A stretch of 64,000 bases of DNA from Stenopsyche tienmushanensis. Its lineage: Eukaryota > Arthropoda > Insecta > Trichoptera > Stenopsychidae. A model generated the notes under the pieces. The model ran no database searches. It was not told the origin of the DNA and saw nothing but the letters and a program-made list of their open reading frames with translations. The stretch covers positions 310,001 through 374,000 of the forward strand of contig WACJ01000121.1 of assembly GCA_008973525.1 (NCBI GenBank). The letters run 5' to 3'. The position numbers and the translations under genes are program-made. Shown one piece after another: positions 1 to 13,870 of this stretch; positions within the stretch are counted from its first letter, which is position 1, and every line of letters starts with the position of its first letter.

Positions 1-3000
1 GGTTAATGCGGTATCCATGACATTAAATTAAAAACGCTTTCTTTAACCATGGTGATATGATTGAAACCTCTAAAATTTATCAAAGAACAATTTCCTCCAC
101 AATCAACTTTCCTCCATCTAAATAGGATCAGCTTCATTATTTAATAGCGTTTAGGTCATTTAAATTTGGTATAACATTTATTCTAGACTTCTTGGATCCA
201 CTATAATATTCTTTTCTTAATAAACCCTTTAATATATTAATATTTTATATTCGAAGGAAGGGAGTGATCAAAATTTTAGATTTTCAAAATTAGTCATTAA
301 ATAAATATATTATAATACAAAATTACTTCTACGAAATTTCTGTTGTGAATCTTAAATATTTAATTGGCTTATAATTATTATAATTTCTATAGGATATGCT
401 CACATCGATGACTAACAATTCATACGATGTCTGAATATATTTTTCCCTTAGAACGTTTTTGAGATTTAATTGATTAATTGAGCCATTTATACTGAGAAAA
501 GTCTTTTTATATTCCTCCAAGGATTTCATCAATTATTCTTCTGTTTCGCAAATTGTTTTCGGCTCCGAAATCAATTTTCAACACTCAAAATATATGACGC
601 CAAAACGATTCTGAAAAATCGAACTTAAGTACTCTTAACATTTCAAGGGCTCTCTTTTGTTGTGGAATTCTATTGATTAATTCATAGAAACGACTACCAC
701 ATATATTCGAATTTCGTTTATTTTACTCTTATATAATGCGTTTATTAAGTCTCGATTTTCATTTGCATAGTTTGCCAGTCAAATAAATTATGTTCATACT
801 TCTAGAATTTTCATGAAGAAATCCTCAAGACAGGAGAGTTATCAATTTCACACAGTCCATTACACACTTTTCCACTTTCTTTGATTAATAGCAATATTTC
901 ATATATGAGACAATGTTTTATCTGATTCGATTCAGATGTGTCGGAATGGTGTGAAGGCTTGTCATATTATATTTTATTGTAAATGAAATTGAGTCAAAAA
1001 ATAACCAGTCTTTCTCAATTTTTTCACATTATGTCTTGGACTTTGCTTGTATATTCTTGAACACAAGATAATATTTATAGTGCTTTTCCATGCTTATCAC
1101 TCATACAAAATAACATTCAATTTCAACCAAATTATATTAAGATAAACATAAGGCTCTTAGAAAATAATAATAGAAAGCACTCTGTACAAATTAGAAAGAC
1201 AACCATACTTATCTTGCCCGATAAGTATGAATGATTCAAAATACTAAGCACCCTTCAAACATTCATCTGATATAGTCGATATTGACATGTATAATGTGTT
1301 AACACGATAATTTAAATTATCGCGCAAAAGGATTCCCCAGATTAAACAAAGCTCAACCGTATCTTACCATAATGATTTTATGAATGAGAATATATTAAAT
1401 AAATAATTTTAGTGAAGGATTCAAACTTGATTATTCTTATAAAAGCCTAACACATGTACTTATTAAATAAAGTAAGTCCATGAGTATTTAATATTCTTCG
1501 ACTCATCACCTTGAAATAACAATGCTTCTATTTTACAATTGATCCTACTAAATCTACAATAAATGAAAAGCTTAGCGAATGCTCAAAACTTAATAAGCAA
1601 AATTTAGCAATGTCTTCGATCAGTTATATCACTTAAAATAGTACTAATTTCAATGGATGATCTTAAGACTCATTATTGTAATATTATACTATTATTTACA
1701 TTTTTGAACATTCACTAAAATACAAAAAAATGTAAACTGAGATGAAATCAAAAATAATTTTCTTTTGGGTTTTCAGTCAAAAAGTTTCTATAAGAAGGGG
1801 ATTAAAAGTCGCAAAAAAGGCAAGAGTTAGTTGGTAATAACTCCATTGTGACATAATAATGTCCATTATAATTTTTATCGACTTATGTATAAAAATAATC
1901 ATTTAAGTTGAAAAAATGGATTTCTTTCAGGATAACCTAATATTAGATATTTGATAAATTAAAGATACTGCTGATTTCTATGATTTTATAACATCTAAAT
2001 GTCAATCAGATTTTTAGCTTAAAATTCCTAAATACTGATTAAAAAGCTTATAATCTAAAGATAAACTTCATTATTTTTATTCAACAATTTTACGATTATT
2101 TCAACGATTCAATAAAGAATTTAATTATCAAAAAAATAGATAATCCCACAGCATGTGCCGTAATAAAAGTATATGGCTTTGGTAATATAAGCCTAAAGTC
2201 ATTAATTAATTCAGTTGTGAGTATAAATTGTGTATTTGGTAAAATGATTATATAAAAACGTAATTGGATGCAATTTGGGAGCATTTTAATATTGCTGATC
2301 ATCCATAGGATAAATTGTATTTTTATTATTTGTTTAACCACCTCTTTTTATATATAGATATGAAAACTTATACAGAAAAAATATGAATTGTGTTAATTTT
2401 GTCCAGATAAATGGCGATGCCATGAAATGTCTTATATATACGAATATTGAATGTTGCCAAATACCCATAGCGATTGATGTACATGGATTTATCACGATGG
2501 TTCCTGAATCACAGTCTACCCGTTGGGGTGTCGTTATTTTAATACTCGGCAAGGGTAGTCAGTAATTATGAGACGAATGACAAACAGCCGATCAAATGTT
2601 TATCGACATGAAATATGCTTACTGTGTCGATGGAACATCAGCCAAGACGACATATTTTGGGCGTATCTTCCGCCGAATTAACTCGGGGGTAAATAAAACA
2701 GGGGATAAGTGTCTAATGAAAGATAATGTCTCCCCCTCTTTATACAGTTATCACTGCTGTATGAATAAATAAGACTGACAGTCGGAAAATGAAACGCGCC
2801 TAATTGACTTCAAAACTCCATTAGGCAAATGTAAAGAAAAATTAATTCGAATGGGTAATAAATAATTGCTTTATAAATCCATGTACCTGAAACTTGCCTA
2901 AAGAAATTTAATCCAATGAGACAGGAAGCAAGAATTAAATTAAGATCTAAATATAATATAATTAAGGCAGACAAGAAAATTAAACAAAAAATGCTTAAAT

Positions 3001-3489
3001 AAACTCAAAAATATTGTAAGATTGTATGTATTTTAGTCTATAACTAGTAATTATTTCTAATGTGAAAAAAAAACTGTAATATTAACACTAATGACCGATG
3101 ACACAACATAAGTGTCATGACACGAAGCAACAGTTCACAGGTAAATATATGTATGTGTTAAGTTTCCAGGCGGCTTAAGTCTTGAATCATGTTGAGTGTC
3201 TTCAGTTTTAAAAGTTCTTAAATCTTTGCTTACATAGCCGCATGTCATACGACTATATTAATATATAAAATAGTGTATCTGATATGTAAGAGTACCTGGA
3301 ATGAGAGTTAGTATGGGCGGTGGCAGATGTTAGATAGTTACATACGTAAATGTATACAATTGCAATCGACAATTCGCGACCATAGAATTTAATATTAATT
3401 TGATATTTAATAATGCATATTTTTATATTCGATTTAAATGTGTTTTTGTGGGCATTTTTGTCATCTAAATTAATCCTTTTAGCAGCCTT
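1..3489. other. Gene-free AT-rich stretch
   Basis: No ORF longer than about 80 codons and no splice-bounded coding signal was recognised. A perfect 10-bp inverted repeat with a 6-base loop lies at 1204-1229. A patch of less AT-rich unique sequence lies near 2640-2830. Nothing else is supportable. Confidence 0.6.
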
Positions 3490-3618
3490 ATTCCGTGGGT
3501 CACAAAGTCTTCAGACCTGACACCACCGGATATCTTTGCCTGGGACGTACTCTATTCCGTGGGTCACACGATCTCCAGACCCGACACCACTGGATTTATT
3601 TGTCTAGGGGTGTGCAAA
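3490..3618 (+). mobile_element. Tandem pair of mariner-like transposase fragments
   Basis: Two copies of a unit of 64 bp start at 3490 and 3554. Each, in its own reading frame, encodes a peptide of the form PWVT-(K/R)-S-(S/P)-D-(L/P)-TP-(P/L)-D. This is the block around the third catalytic Asp of mariner-type DDE/D transposases (family pattern RSPDLTPLDFFLWG). Because 64 is not a multiple of three, the two copies cannot be read as one protein, and the second copy has a TAG inside the motif. The same duplicated block occurs in the opposite orientation at 30296-30425. It is a repeat fossil, not a gene. Confidence 0.7.
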
Positions 3619-4054
3619 ATATTTAATTTACACGACAAAGGTCCCCATAAAGGAAATCCTAATTGAAAGAATAATATCGCCACCCTTGCAAAAATTAAAG
3701 AGGAAATGTTACTTCAGATAACTACAGTTGAAATAAGGAAAAGGTGACGGGCGTGCATGCGAAGCTAAGGTGGCCAATTTGAACAAATTTTGGAAATAAA
3801 TGTAATAAGAACGTCGTAAGCTTAAAAATATTTTTTTAATCCTGACCCTGACAAACTGGTACCTCTTCAAGTTTAAAGACTTATTGAATGATTTTTATGA
3901 CATGTAGCATATCGTTTGAAAGGGTATAATATAGAAAACTTTTTAAAATAAGTTTTTTGCATAAAATAATTTATTTAGATTAAAAATATACTGTAAAATA
4001 CAAAAAAACATTTATTTCGTGCTATTATGACTACAAACAAAAAAGTTTTGAGTT

Positions 4055-4182
4055 ATGGTAAAGGTAAAGTTTTGGATATTTTTTCAAAATGATGAAAAAA
4101 ATTCTATTTCAACATCCCTGACCCTATGTATGAAATGAAAAAAAATTGTCGATTCATGTATAAAACACCCTGTAATTACTTG
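4055..4182 (+). repeat. Dispersed repeat, diverged copy
   Basis: The order of short shared blocks (an aaaggt start, a T-rich run with tcaaaat, then accctga, an A-rich run and a final acaccctgta) matches the segments at 21445-21600 and 30455-30605. This copy is the most diverged of the three. No coding potential is visible. The family is unidentified. Confidence 0.5.
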
Positions 4183-4189
4183 CTTATTA

Positions 4190-5520
4190 AAATTGTCATG
4201 ATCTAAATAAATTTTTATGATTCAATTGGGGATGAATGTTAATTATAATTAAATCACATCCATGGCATCGAAATGGCTCTATTAATTTGAAACGAATCGA
4301 AACAATTTTAATTTTTTGCTCCACAACGATTCGTGTCCACGTATGAGGAGGGGGTGTACTAATTTACGAGGCCTCCCCTAAGCTTTATGCCAGTTGCGAA
4401 TTGCATAGTTGCTGAGTGCAATGCTAAAAATATTTCATTAAAATTCACGCCGTTTTCCACTTTTTGCAGTAGCGATTTTCATTCACGCAAACGTGCATGA
4501 AAATGTAGAAGCCTGCAGTTTAATAATGGGAAAATTTCTGTCGGACGTTTATTGGACTCTAAATTTAAAAACTATTAATTGAATCTTTCCATGCGTCGAA
4601 ACGTCATCGAAACGTGATAAAATTTTCCGCCGATAATTGTGGACACATCGCACGGGGATGTTTTTACATACGCCGTTCCATAAATCAAATCCCCGACATC
4701 AGATAATGACTCAACATCATTCCTGTTTCATAAATGCATAAATTATATTCTCGTATTTTAATTTAGTTGAATTTGCAATGTGATGCTACTATATTGTGAT
4801 CGAAATGGATGATATTTGAAATGCACCTCTTGTATTTAAAACACAAAATTGAGCTCTCATTTGGACACTTTGACAAAGATCGTTATTTTACTTCTCTTTA
4901 AATCCATTATTACACAAGAAAAACACATACATGTTTTGTCTGTAAATGTAAGAATATAAATTTAAAAATCTTCAAGTATGATATTAAATCTAAACAGATA
5001 AGAATAAATCCATCCCTCTTTCATCTAAATATTTATACAGTCAGCATACAAAACTTTAACAAAAATTTAGAAAACAGAAGAAAGTGAATAAACCGCCAAA
5101 AAAGATCTCTCTTAAAAGACATTTTTACCTCGTTGCCCTAAAAGTGACCGATTTTTTAACATTTTTTAAAGCGAAAAGTATTTAATATAAAATGTTGATA
5201 TTTATTACGTTAACTAGGCAATCTTTATTAAAAATAAAAATATTTTTTAAAGTTTGACAAAGTATAGTAATGGGAGTGGGGGAGCCACATATATTGATGG
5301 ACGAGTGATTATATTCTTCACTACGGAAGTCTTAAGCCCTAAACAACTGATTTGCAGCACAAAAATTAAGCATATTTTTACTTTTTATAATATTGTGTAT
5401 AGTTTAAACTATAATTATAAAAAAATATTAAAAAAAATAAAATAAATGTGAGCAATCGAAAAAAAGTTTGTGTTTTTACCAACGTTTTTTGTAGTTTTTT
5501 GTTTATTAAATACACACTTT
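4190..5520. other. Gene-free stretch with a higher-GC patch
   Basis: No gene recognised. Around 4310-4680 the sequence is less AT-rich and contains no long ORF. The rest is AT-rich filler with homopolymer A and T runs. Confidence 0.5.
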
Positions 5521-5650
5521 TGAATATTTTTGGATAATTGTAGTTTATACGATGAAGACGTTTATTATACATGGGTCTGTCAAATTTGATAAAGAATACT
5601 CATCTGGGGCGTATGGGAGCACTTCCATGAGCTTTGAAAAAATAGAGACT
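5521..5650 (+). repeat. Dispersed repeat B, copy 1
   Basis: This segment aligns with 26099-26220 in the same orientation. The two share a run of 27 identical bases (ending near 5633 here) that contains GTATGGGAGCACTTCC. No ORF crosses it usefully. It is likely part of an interspersed element whose ends were not determined. Confidence 0.7.
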
Positions 5651-8600
5651 TTTTTGAACCAACAAGGTAGAAATATCCCTTAATTGATTCCATGGTCGTA
5701 TATAGTCGTATATATTACAAATTAAAATTGTTTTTATAATTCAAGGAAAAACAGTCTAATTTAGTGCATATTAGGCTGTAGAAGGACTTTAAATAGTTAA
5801 TCACTCTATCCTCGAATGAAATGAAAAGAGTAACGATGAAAATAACAATTTCGTGCAACAATAAAAAATAAATTGTTTGGTTTCTTACAACTGGCGTTAA
5901 GTATTGTACGTAGCCAGGTTTACTCCCCCATTACGATAAAGTCAAACTGCTTCTAAATTTAATTTGTCTTTTGTCTCGCCCCGGCGGATACATTTTTTAT
6001 AATGCCATCTCGCTCTGATCATCTGTGCTGAACCTTTTCCAGTGTGTCGAAAAGCAGTCATTGTGAGCCAAGTCTGCAACTTTGGCCATTTTCCTCGTTA
6101 CAATAACGTCCGCTATTTTATCCTTTATTCCTTAATCTTTCCATCTGGTGCTGGCTGGCGAAGATGTTCACAACCCCTAACCGATACATATAGGCGTTCA
6201 AAAAATATCAACAATCGGATTGGACATAAATATTTACCAATTCGATGATCCGAAATTTAATAGTCGGTAGAGCATGAATTTCATTTCAAAGTCCCGTCGA
6301 TTTTAAAAATTCCTTTAACGCTCTTCCGAACGTATTTTTTTATCCAGGCTGACAGGCTGGTTCGGAATAAATATTTTTTATGTCCCAATCCCATTTTCAA
6401 TATCACGCTACGTTTTTTAATTGACAGGCGACATTGCAGATAGGGATGAAATCGGAATTCATTACGTGGAGCTTTCAGAGGGTGGCTGTTTTCAGCGAGC
6501 TAATTTCACTATTTTTACTGACGATATATAATATATGTCATTTTCAATGAGCACGTAATGAAGGCTTTGACGGCAACTGTGTGAAAATATTTCAATTTAC
6601 GCCTTTGATGACGAACGTAGAACCTGATGAAGTCATTTAGCTATTTTCTATGAAAAATGTATTATTAATAAAAAAGCACTTATTAATTTTGCAGAAACAG
6701 GTCTATCTAATTGAAGCTTTATTTTTGGATTATTGACTAAAGTGATGTAAAAGCATGATAAATTATAAGCAATTCAAAATGAGTTACTCTAATCAAATCC
6801 AACCATACAAAATGAAAGATCATTTATCATAATTTGGGAGTAAAAACAGGTATCTGACTCGAAGAAAATCATCATTTTTTGTATAACTTAGAATTATTGT
6901 ACAATACCCATAATTTATCATAAATGAAAATTTATACACTTGCCAAATATCAAAGATATGCGAATATTTTTAATTGCTACTCTAGTGAGGCTATCGATGA
7001 CATTTTTAAATTGTCCATGAACAACCATATTCAATCGACAATCCTTCGATTGTATAACGAATTTCCAATTCCACTAATGACGACAATAAATTATCGTCCA
7101 ATATTAGGGAAGTTATTTAACCTATGATATTAATCTCTATTATTTTCGCGTCTTTAAATTGCAATACGAAATGTGTGCTTTCTGAACCGTGTCTTAATAC
7201 AGACTGACTGTAAATGAATAAGTTCCAAACATTTTATTACTTACCAGTCTTCTTATTGTGTGAAAAAATTATCTGTCATATCATTTATGTGAGAAAAAAT
7301 ATCGTATTATATATGTGGAGAATTGATTAACCGGTATCAACTGGAGAACGATTAACAAAAGATCAAGAAATGACGTACTTATTGATTGATTTCCATTGAA
7401 TGTATTAATATGCATTGTCTTTTCATCTCAAAATCGCATTGAAAATTGATAAGATTAAATGAAAAACGTGATGTTCCTCATATAAATTTAAAAGACATTG
7501 CTCCATTATAATGCTTTGCTTGATACTATTTATCAACAAAAAAAATCTTATATCATCAGCATCATTCGAATTTGCAAAACAATCAGCGTATTATTTAGCC
7601 TCGAATCGTGCTGTTTGTTTGGAAGTGGGTTTTTCGCCCACAAAGTCGCCTCGGCATTGGACTCATTGTGTGGGGAACGATGAGATTTAACCGGTTGCAT
7701 AAACAGTTACCCGTCGAGGTTTATTTTCGGGGTTGTATTTTGAAGCCCTGTTTTATAGTCATTTTCAATACGGGCACGTATATTTATTTTTTCATATAAA
7801 AAATGTTGAGTTTTACGCCCAGAGTAGAAGCCGCCGTGATCGGAATGTAAGGCTGCTTAATGCAGACGCACAAGAATCACCCCTTTTCAGCATTTTCCGC
7901 TGAAAATCAATCCTCTGATGGAAGAAGGTTATTTTTTTAAATTATTTTTAATATAAAATGTGTGAATTATCAACTGGAGATAAAATGCAGCACTACCGGG
8001 AATCTTCCTGTAGGTTAATTAAAATTCTGTTGAATAAACGTATGTATGTTGAGTTCTTATTTATAAGCCCTATAAACTAAAATTGAAATTTTAGCATACC
8101 TTAATTTTCTATTTTTTTCTTGACAAACATATTTTAATCGTGAAACATAATTTATAACCTAATTTAATACTAGAAAATACTTCAATCATGTTAACAATAC
8201 AACAGTCATTGTCTATTGTAATCAAATATAAAGTGCTACTGAATTTTGACAATATTTCTTATCTTTGGCCTATTGTATTATGGTTTTTAAACTATTTCGC
8301 TTCAATAATTTAATAATAAAATCATTTTATTTAACTATTTGCTTAAAAAATACTCATATTTAATCGTACTTAATGTGCAGCTTTACAGCTCTTGCCAGAT
8401 TATTTTTTACCAATTCAAAACGTCATATTTGGCGATTTTTCAATAGTTTAGTTTAGAGTAGAAATAGATTTAGTAAAATATTGATGAGTTTAGTCATAAT
8501 GAATTTATAATCATTAGATCATCTAATCATTCATTATTTGATCTTGTCCATAATTTAAAAAAATAATACTTTGAACATCGCTCAAAAATATTGTATCTGT

Positions 8601-10352
8601 AAAGATGAAGTGATACACATTGATCCTTTAATTACTAATAACGTTGTTTGGCAATTTATCACAGCAATAGAATGTTATTAACGTCACAAATGAAAAATGT
8701 TTTGATTATGCTTATCTATTTTATTTTGATCGAATCATATCAAACTTGCTCTATTCTTATCACTCAAAGCGGCTCTTATGGCTTCATTGTTCTTGAATCA
8801 ACGAGGTATGACTATTACAAATAGCTGTCAGATTTAATGGTGTTATTTCGAGGATTTGTTTAAATTTGAACACGACCAGAATGGAAAAATGAAAATCATG
8901 AGTGCACGTAGCATAAAGCAACTCTTTAGACGCTATTCGAGACAAATTTCCTACTGGGAGCTAAAGCGAGAACTCTGAATTGGCTGCTGAAACAATGGCG
9001 GCAGCGTGACAACCTATTACACTTTACTTTGGTTTCCACCGGGGAAATTATTCTTTTATGTGTAGCGAGACAGGGCTGGATCGAGTGGGGAAATGTGGGA
9101 AACACCGCGGATTCGGGGACCTCCTTACGCGTCAAAGGACGGAAATCACGTCACTTAGAAACTCCCAAAGTCACGAAGAGTCGCATTTGTGACTGCGTAT
9201 ACTAATTACACGCTATTTGACAATAAAACGTGGCTGAAATGTCTTCGAGGGATTTGAATAATATTTTGACATAACGAATGACTGAGTTTTCTTGCTATTT
9301 CAAAGAAGAAAAAAATTACTTTAAAAATAAATCGCAACAGACATCTGTGCCAAAGGAAATACAAGAATGATGCTCAAAGCTTATATTAGCATTCATTCGA
9401 ATTATACCAAAAATAAATTTAAAAAGTCTAATAAAATGGCATTTTTGCATTTCTTTTTGGATGTATATCCAGTCAAATATACACTACTGACAATAAATTT
9501 GAAAACGCCTAGAATTTTATCGACTTTTATGTTAAAAATAACAATTAACCATTATGAATAATTCCTTTGTATTTACAATACTAAAAGCCCTTTACATAAC
9601 AATACATCGTAACGTACACCAGAATTTTATACAAACGTAAGAAAAAATTTTTTTACAGAGACTTTCTCACTCACGGTTAAACAATACTGCGTTTGATGTG
9701 TATTCATGTCTCATAATTCCGAACTGCACAAAACTTTTTTTTTTTGTTTATTGAGTGTTTTGATGAATTTTGGAACGAACACACATTGTGAAAACCACTT
9801 TTTATACTTCTAAAATAAGAATCACGTTTTATACTTCTAATCTGCACTAGAAATATAGACTTTTCATTTAGGAAAATAGCTAACAAAATGAAGATTTCCA
9901 TCAAAGAAGCGAATACACAAAAATAAGACACCAAAATGACTTGGACTTTGATGGACAGGAAAGACCAAGCCGTCCAAAATTTACTACGGATATCGAGAAT
10001 AAGTTTACTCTATTTTTATTCATAGGAAATCATCACACTTTATAGCTCCTCAGCTGATTGCAAACATGATTGGAACTGGATAAGGGATTCTGATTTCTCG
10101 ATGATTTTCATTTCTCGAGAAATTTCAAGAAATTTTGATGTTAACTGCACTCTGCCATACCGTTCATCAGATTGCAATAAAACTTTGTCCACTTATTGCT
10201 AAAGATTGCGCGAGTAACATAGCAATAGTAAAAATATTATATGGATGAATCATGTTGGCGCATATTGGTCTGGTGAAATGAAAAAAAAAACATGAACACA
10301 GGAATTCAAATTTTTTGGGCGACATAATGTCGACATACGAGTGAAAAGGTTT
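5651..10352. other. Gene-free stretch with unique higher-GC patches
   Basis: No gene recognised. Less AT-rich patches without repeat matches in the window lie near 5890-6640, 7590-7930 and 8900-9230. ORFs across them are short, overlap on both strands, and resemble no known domain. Regulatory DNA is possible but unproven. Confidence 0.45.
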
Positions 10353-10382
10353 AATATATTATATATATATATATATATATAA
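10353..10382. repeat. AT dinucleotide microsatellite
   Basis: About ten uninterrupted AT units run from 10361 to 10380, with a shorter imperfect TA tract just upstream. It is likely length-polymorphic. Confidence 0.9.
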
Positions 10383-13300
10383 AATGAGAATTTTCGTTTT
10401 TGCGAATTTTTTGAGAAATTTTTGTATTGTATATTTTTGTGTGCGTGTGTATCAAATTTAATTCATATGTTTAGTTTAATGGACTATAGCATTGGAGGAA
10501 CCCAAATTAAGTAATTATACGTTGCTTGGACCACCCCGTATTACGAATAACCCCCCGGTGCAATCTCCGCGGTCAAATAAGGTGACAATCGGGAACTGTC
10601 GCAACGGCGAAGGCAACGAAACAGGGACTCGATAAGATTTTATCTCGAGAAGATTTATCAAGAGGTTTTAATTAAATCATTACAAATATACATTGCAGTA
10701 ATACATGCCAAATGTGAACATTTTAATGACAATGCTATTTAAGTATCAATGAGAATTTTTACATGTTTTAATAATTTTTTCGATAGGCAAGATGATGTTT
10801 TTAATGGCAACTTCAGATATTCTAATAAGACTCAATATCGTCAAGAAAACTACAGATAATTTTATTTAAATTAAATATTAGCTATAAATGGACAATTCGT
10901 TTAAGCAAGCAATGTTAATACAATCATATCCATTAGCGTTTTCATTTCGTCATCCAGTATTTTATCAATTGCAATGATTGACGTTCAAATGGAATCTTTG
11001 ACATCAAAGTCCCAATTATTCAATAGGCTATTTATAGAAAAGTTAATGCCACAGTGACCCTTAAATCATACCAATCGATGTCTCAATTAATACTTATTTA
11101 TCCTGCTTGTATTTCCACTTTCTGAAGGCACATCCACTGAATTATAGGATTTGCATTAATACATGTCTAAGATCTGAACTAAATTTATAGTTTATGACAT
11201 TTACAAAGGAATATAAATATGCTACTCTATTGATCGTCTATCGACTATTACATAGAATTAAATTATTCTGAGGACAGATTTTGATATAAAAAGGGGAAGG
11301 CTTCATTGAAATTAATTCTATTGTTAATTATCTACAATAATTAATATGATAGATAATTAATATATAATCATACGAGGATTATAATGGATTTTTATAGGCA
11401 ATCGTATTTATCATTAAGACAGATCGAACGATATCAGGTTAATAATTATCATAATTAATTCGATAAATATTTTACAATTGACAATAAAATTGTACTATAA
11501 CTATTTAAAAACCTCAGTCATCAACATGGATTCCTAGATCAAATGTTTAAAATGTCATTTAAATTATAGTATACATCCTGATAATGTATTACTATGCAAT
11601 ATTTCATAATGCAATCGAATAGCATCGTGGCAAAGATAACAGAAAAATATTGATATCTACACAGAAGTTTTCATCAACATCTATCGTAGTTTTCAATTTT
11701 TAAGACATGTATAAGAAGATTCTGCATTTGCTTATTAATAGTCTTCTATAAAGAATATCTTTATAATTTGACTATAAGTGAAATGCAATAAAAAACCATT
11801 ACATATAGATGGATATAAGATATAGATAAAGTGGATGAGAGTGCTTTTCACTTCGTCATTATAATGAATAATCACACTTCAACTTCATGCTCAGACATTT
11901 ACATTTGATTATTTTAAATAAAATATTTCTTGGAAAGACAAATTGGAAGATAAAATTGAAGCTATGACTTCATATCTAAATAGGTTCAAATTGTACTGTG
12001 CACACCCAAAACCTAAGATCGTTGATCTTCATTAATCTTAATCGAAGGTGATCTATATGACAAAACCAACAAAGATCACTTTGATATATGAACAATGCTC
12101 AAATAGAAATGGATTATGAAAAAATCCACTTAATTTTGATAACACGTTAATGTGACATTGAATGATGTTACTAAGTGTGGAAAATTGTTAATCTAAAAGT
12201 TAATATTCAAAGAAGTGTTTGATAAAGAGTGCATAGTTAATAAAACGAACTATTACAACAACAAAATAAATTTGTCTTATAAAAAAGATGATTTATATAA
12301 TTGATCGTTTACTTTTAAATTGCATTTCCCACAATCTTACATTCGTTGTAATGTCTGTCTCGTATAACAACGATATTTGCTTAAAATATTTCACACGAGT
12401 TAATCAAAATAAGTTCCAATCTCCCTCAAATATCACTGTTTTATACTACACGATTTTGATATAACACGGTTGATGAATTGCGGTATATGTTTGTACAACA
12501 CGTTTTATTTAACACGATTTCAAACAAATTATAAAATATAATAGCTACATATCAGACCAGATATTCAATGTGGATGAAATGAGATTGTACTGGGAAAAGA
12601 TACCACATTGAACCTATGTATCAAAAAGTGAAAAGCATGCTTAGAGATTCAAGGTGGCGAAAGAAAGAATATCTTCATAAAAATAGTCATATGTTCTAAG
12701 TCTTTCGAAAATTTCATAACGAAGCTTTTACTTATTAATCGGTTCTTAAAGAATATAACAAAACGAATTAGCCTATATACTGGAAAGCAAATAAAAAAAG
12801 GCTTAGGTCACAGCTATTATTTTTGAAGATCGGTTTTATATCTGATACAGACATTTATATGATGAAAATGAAGCTTATAGTGTTTTTATATTGAAACAAA
12901 TAGCGTAATAAATCAAAATACGCAATAATCGGAATGTTTCTGTGTGTAATGATTTCTTTGTTTTAATTAGTTTGTTTTTGATATTAAATCTTGATTTGGT
13001 CGTATTCCGCGAGATATATTTATAATTATTGATAATAAATCTCGCAATTTAGCTCTGAGAGACTACGAGATAAAACTCTCTGGTTTTAAGTGTGAGGTGA
13101 TTACTCCCATGTGGCTCAAACGAGTGATTTATCTGAGGCAGTGTTGGCTGTTTGAGTACCAAATAAAATAGGACAGAGCCTAGACATCGTCGGGATAAAT
13201 AAACTTAATTAATCCTGGCGCACAGCAGGAATAAATATTAAACTTTTTACCGGAGCGATTAATCCAGGCTATTGAGTGACAAAAGAAGCGAGGATAACGT

Positions 13301-13739
13301 CGTTCAGACCGAACGGAGTTAATTTTAAGCATCCCTCGCAGCATCCCCGGGCACTTGGGGCGTTGTGGTCTCTGCGATGGCTTTTCACGTCTTGGCCGTG
13401 TTTGTTCACATATTACAGGGCCACAGTATTTACATTCTCGGAGCGGGTGAGTGGGTGGCGGCCCAATCTGGGACTACATCCATGATTACTCCTGGGAAAT
13501 GCTTTATTTAATAACATCAAACGGGAATGTCCGAGCCTTGGATATGCTCCTACTTTATCCACTATTACGACTATATACGGCCAGTACGTATAATACTAGC
13601 ACTCTGTGTATACATAAACGGATCAACTCTCAACGTTCGTTTTAATTTCAAATTGCCTCCAATGAATACAGTACTAATATAAAGAAATGATTGGACGAGG
13701 GAAATTATTTTGAAAGAATAATTTGTCTAGAGTCTAGAC
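10383..13739. other. Gene-free stretch
   Basis: AT-rich sequence with no recognised gene. Patches of higher GC lie at about 10530-10650 and 13060-13490. The short ORFs at 13276-13645 are on one strand only, lack splice context and have no recognisable domain. Confidence 0.45.
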
Positions 13740-13744
13740 CATAA

Positions 13745-13870
13745 GTTTCCAACCCTGGAAGCCCCCGGGAGTCACTGGCAAATTAAAATTAATTTGGGGG
13801 TGCGTGAACGACGCTGGGGGACCCGCGAAAAGTTTAATTTAAAGTAAAATTTTTGTGGCCCATTTTCATT
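13745..13870. mobile_element. Probable hAT-type transposon relic
   Basis: The sequence starts with a form of the common hAT end (TTCCCAACC-like, here tttccaaccctgg), followed by gcccccggg. It then has an inverted-like second part with gggggacccgcg. The exact termini and an 8-bp target duplication were not found, so the assignment is tentative. The AT-rich sequence after 13870 could be the decayed interior, but no transposase was recognised. Confidence 0.35.
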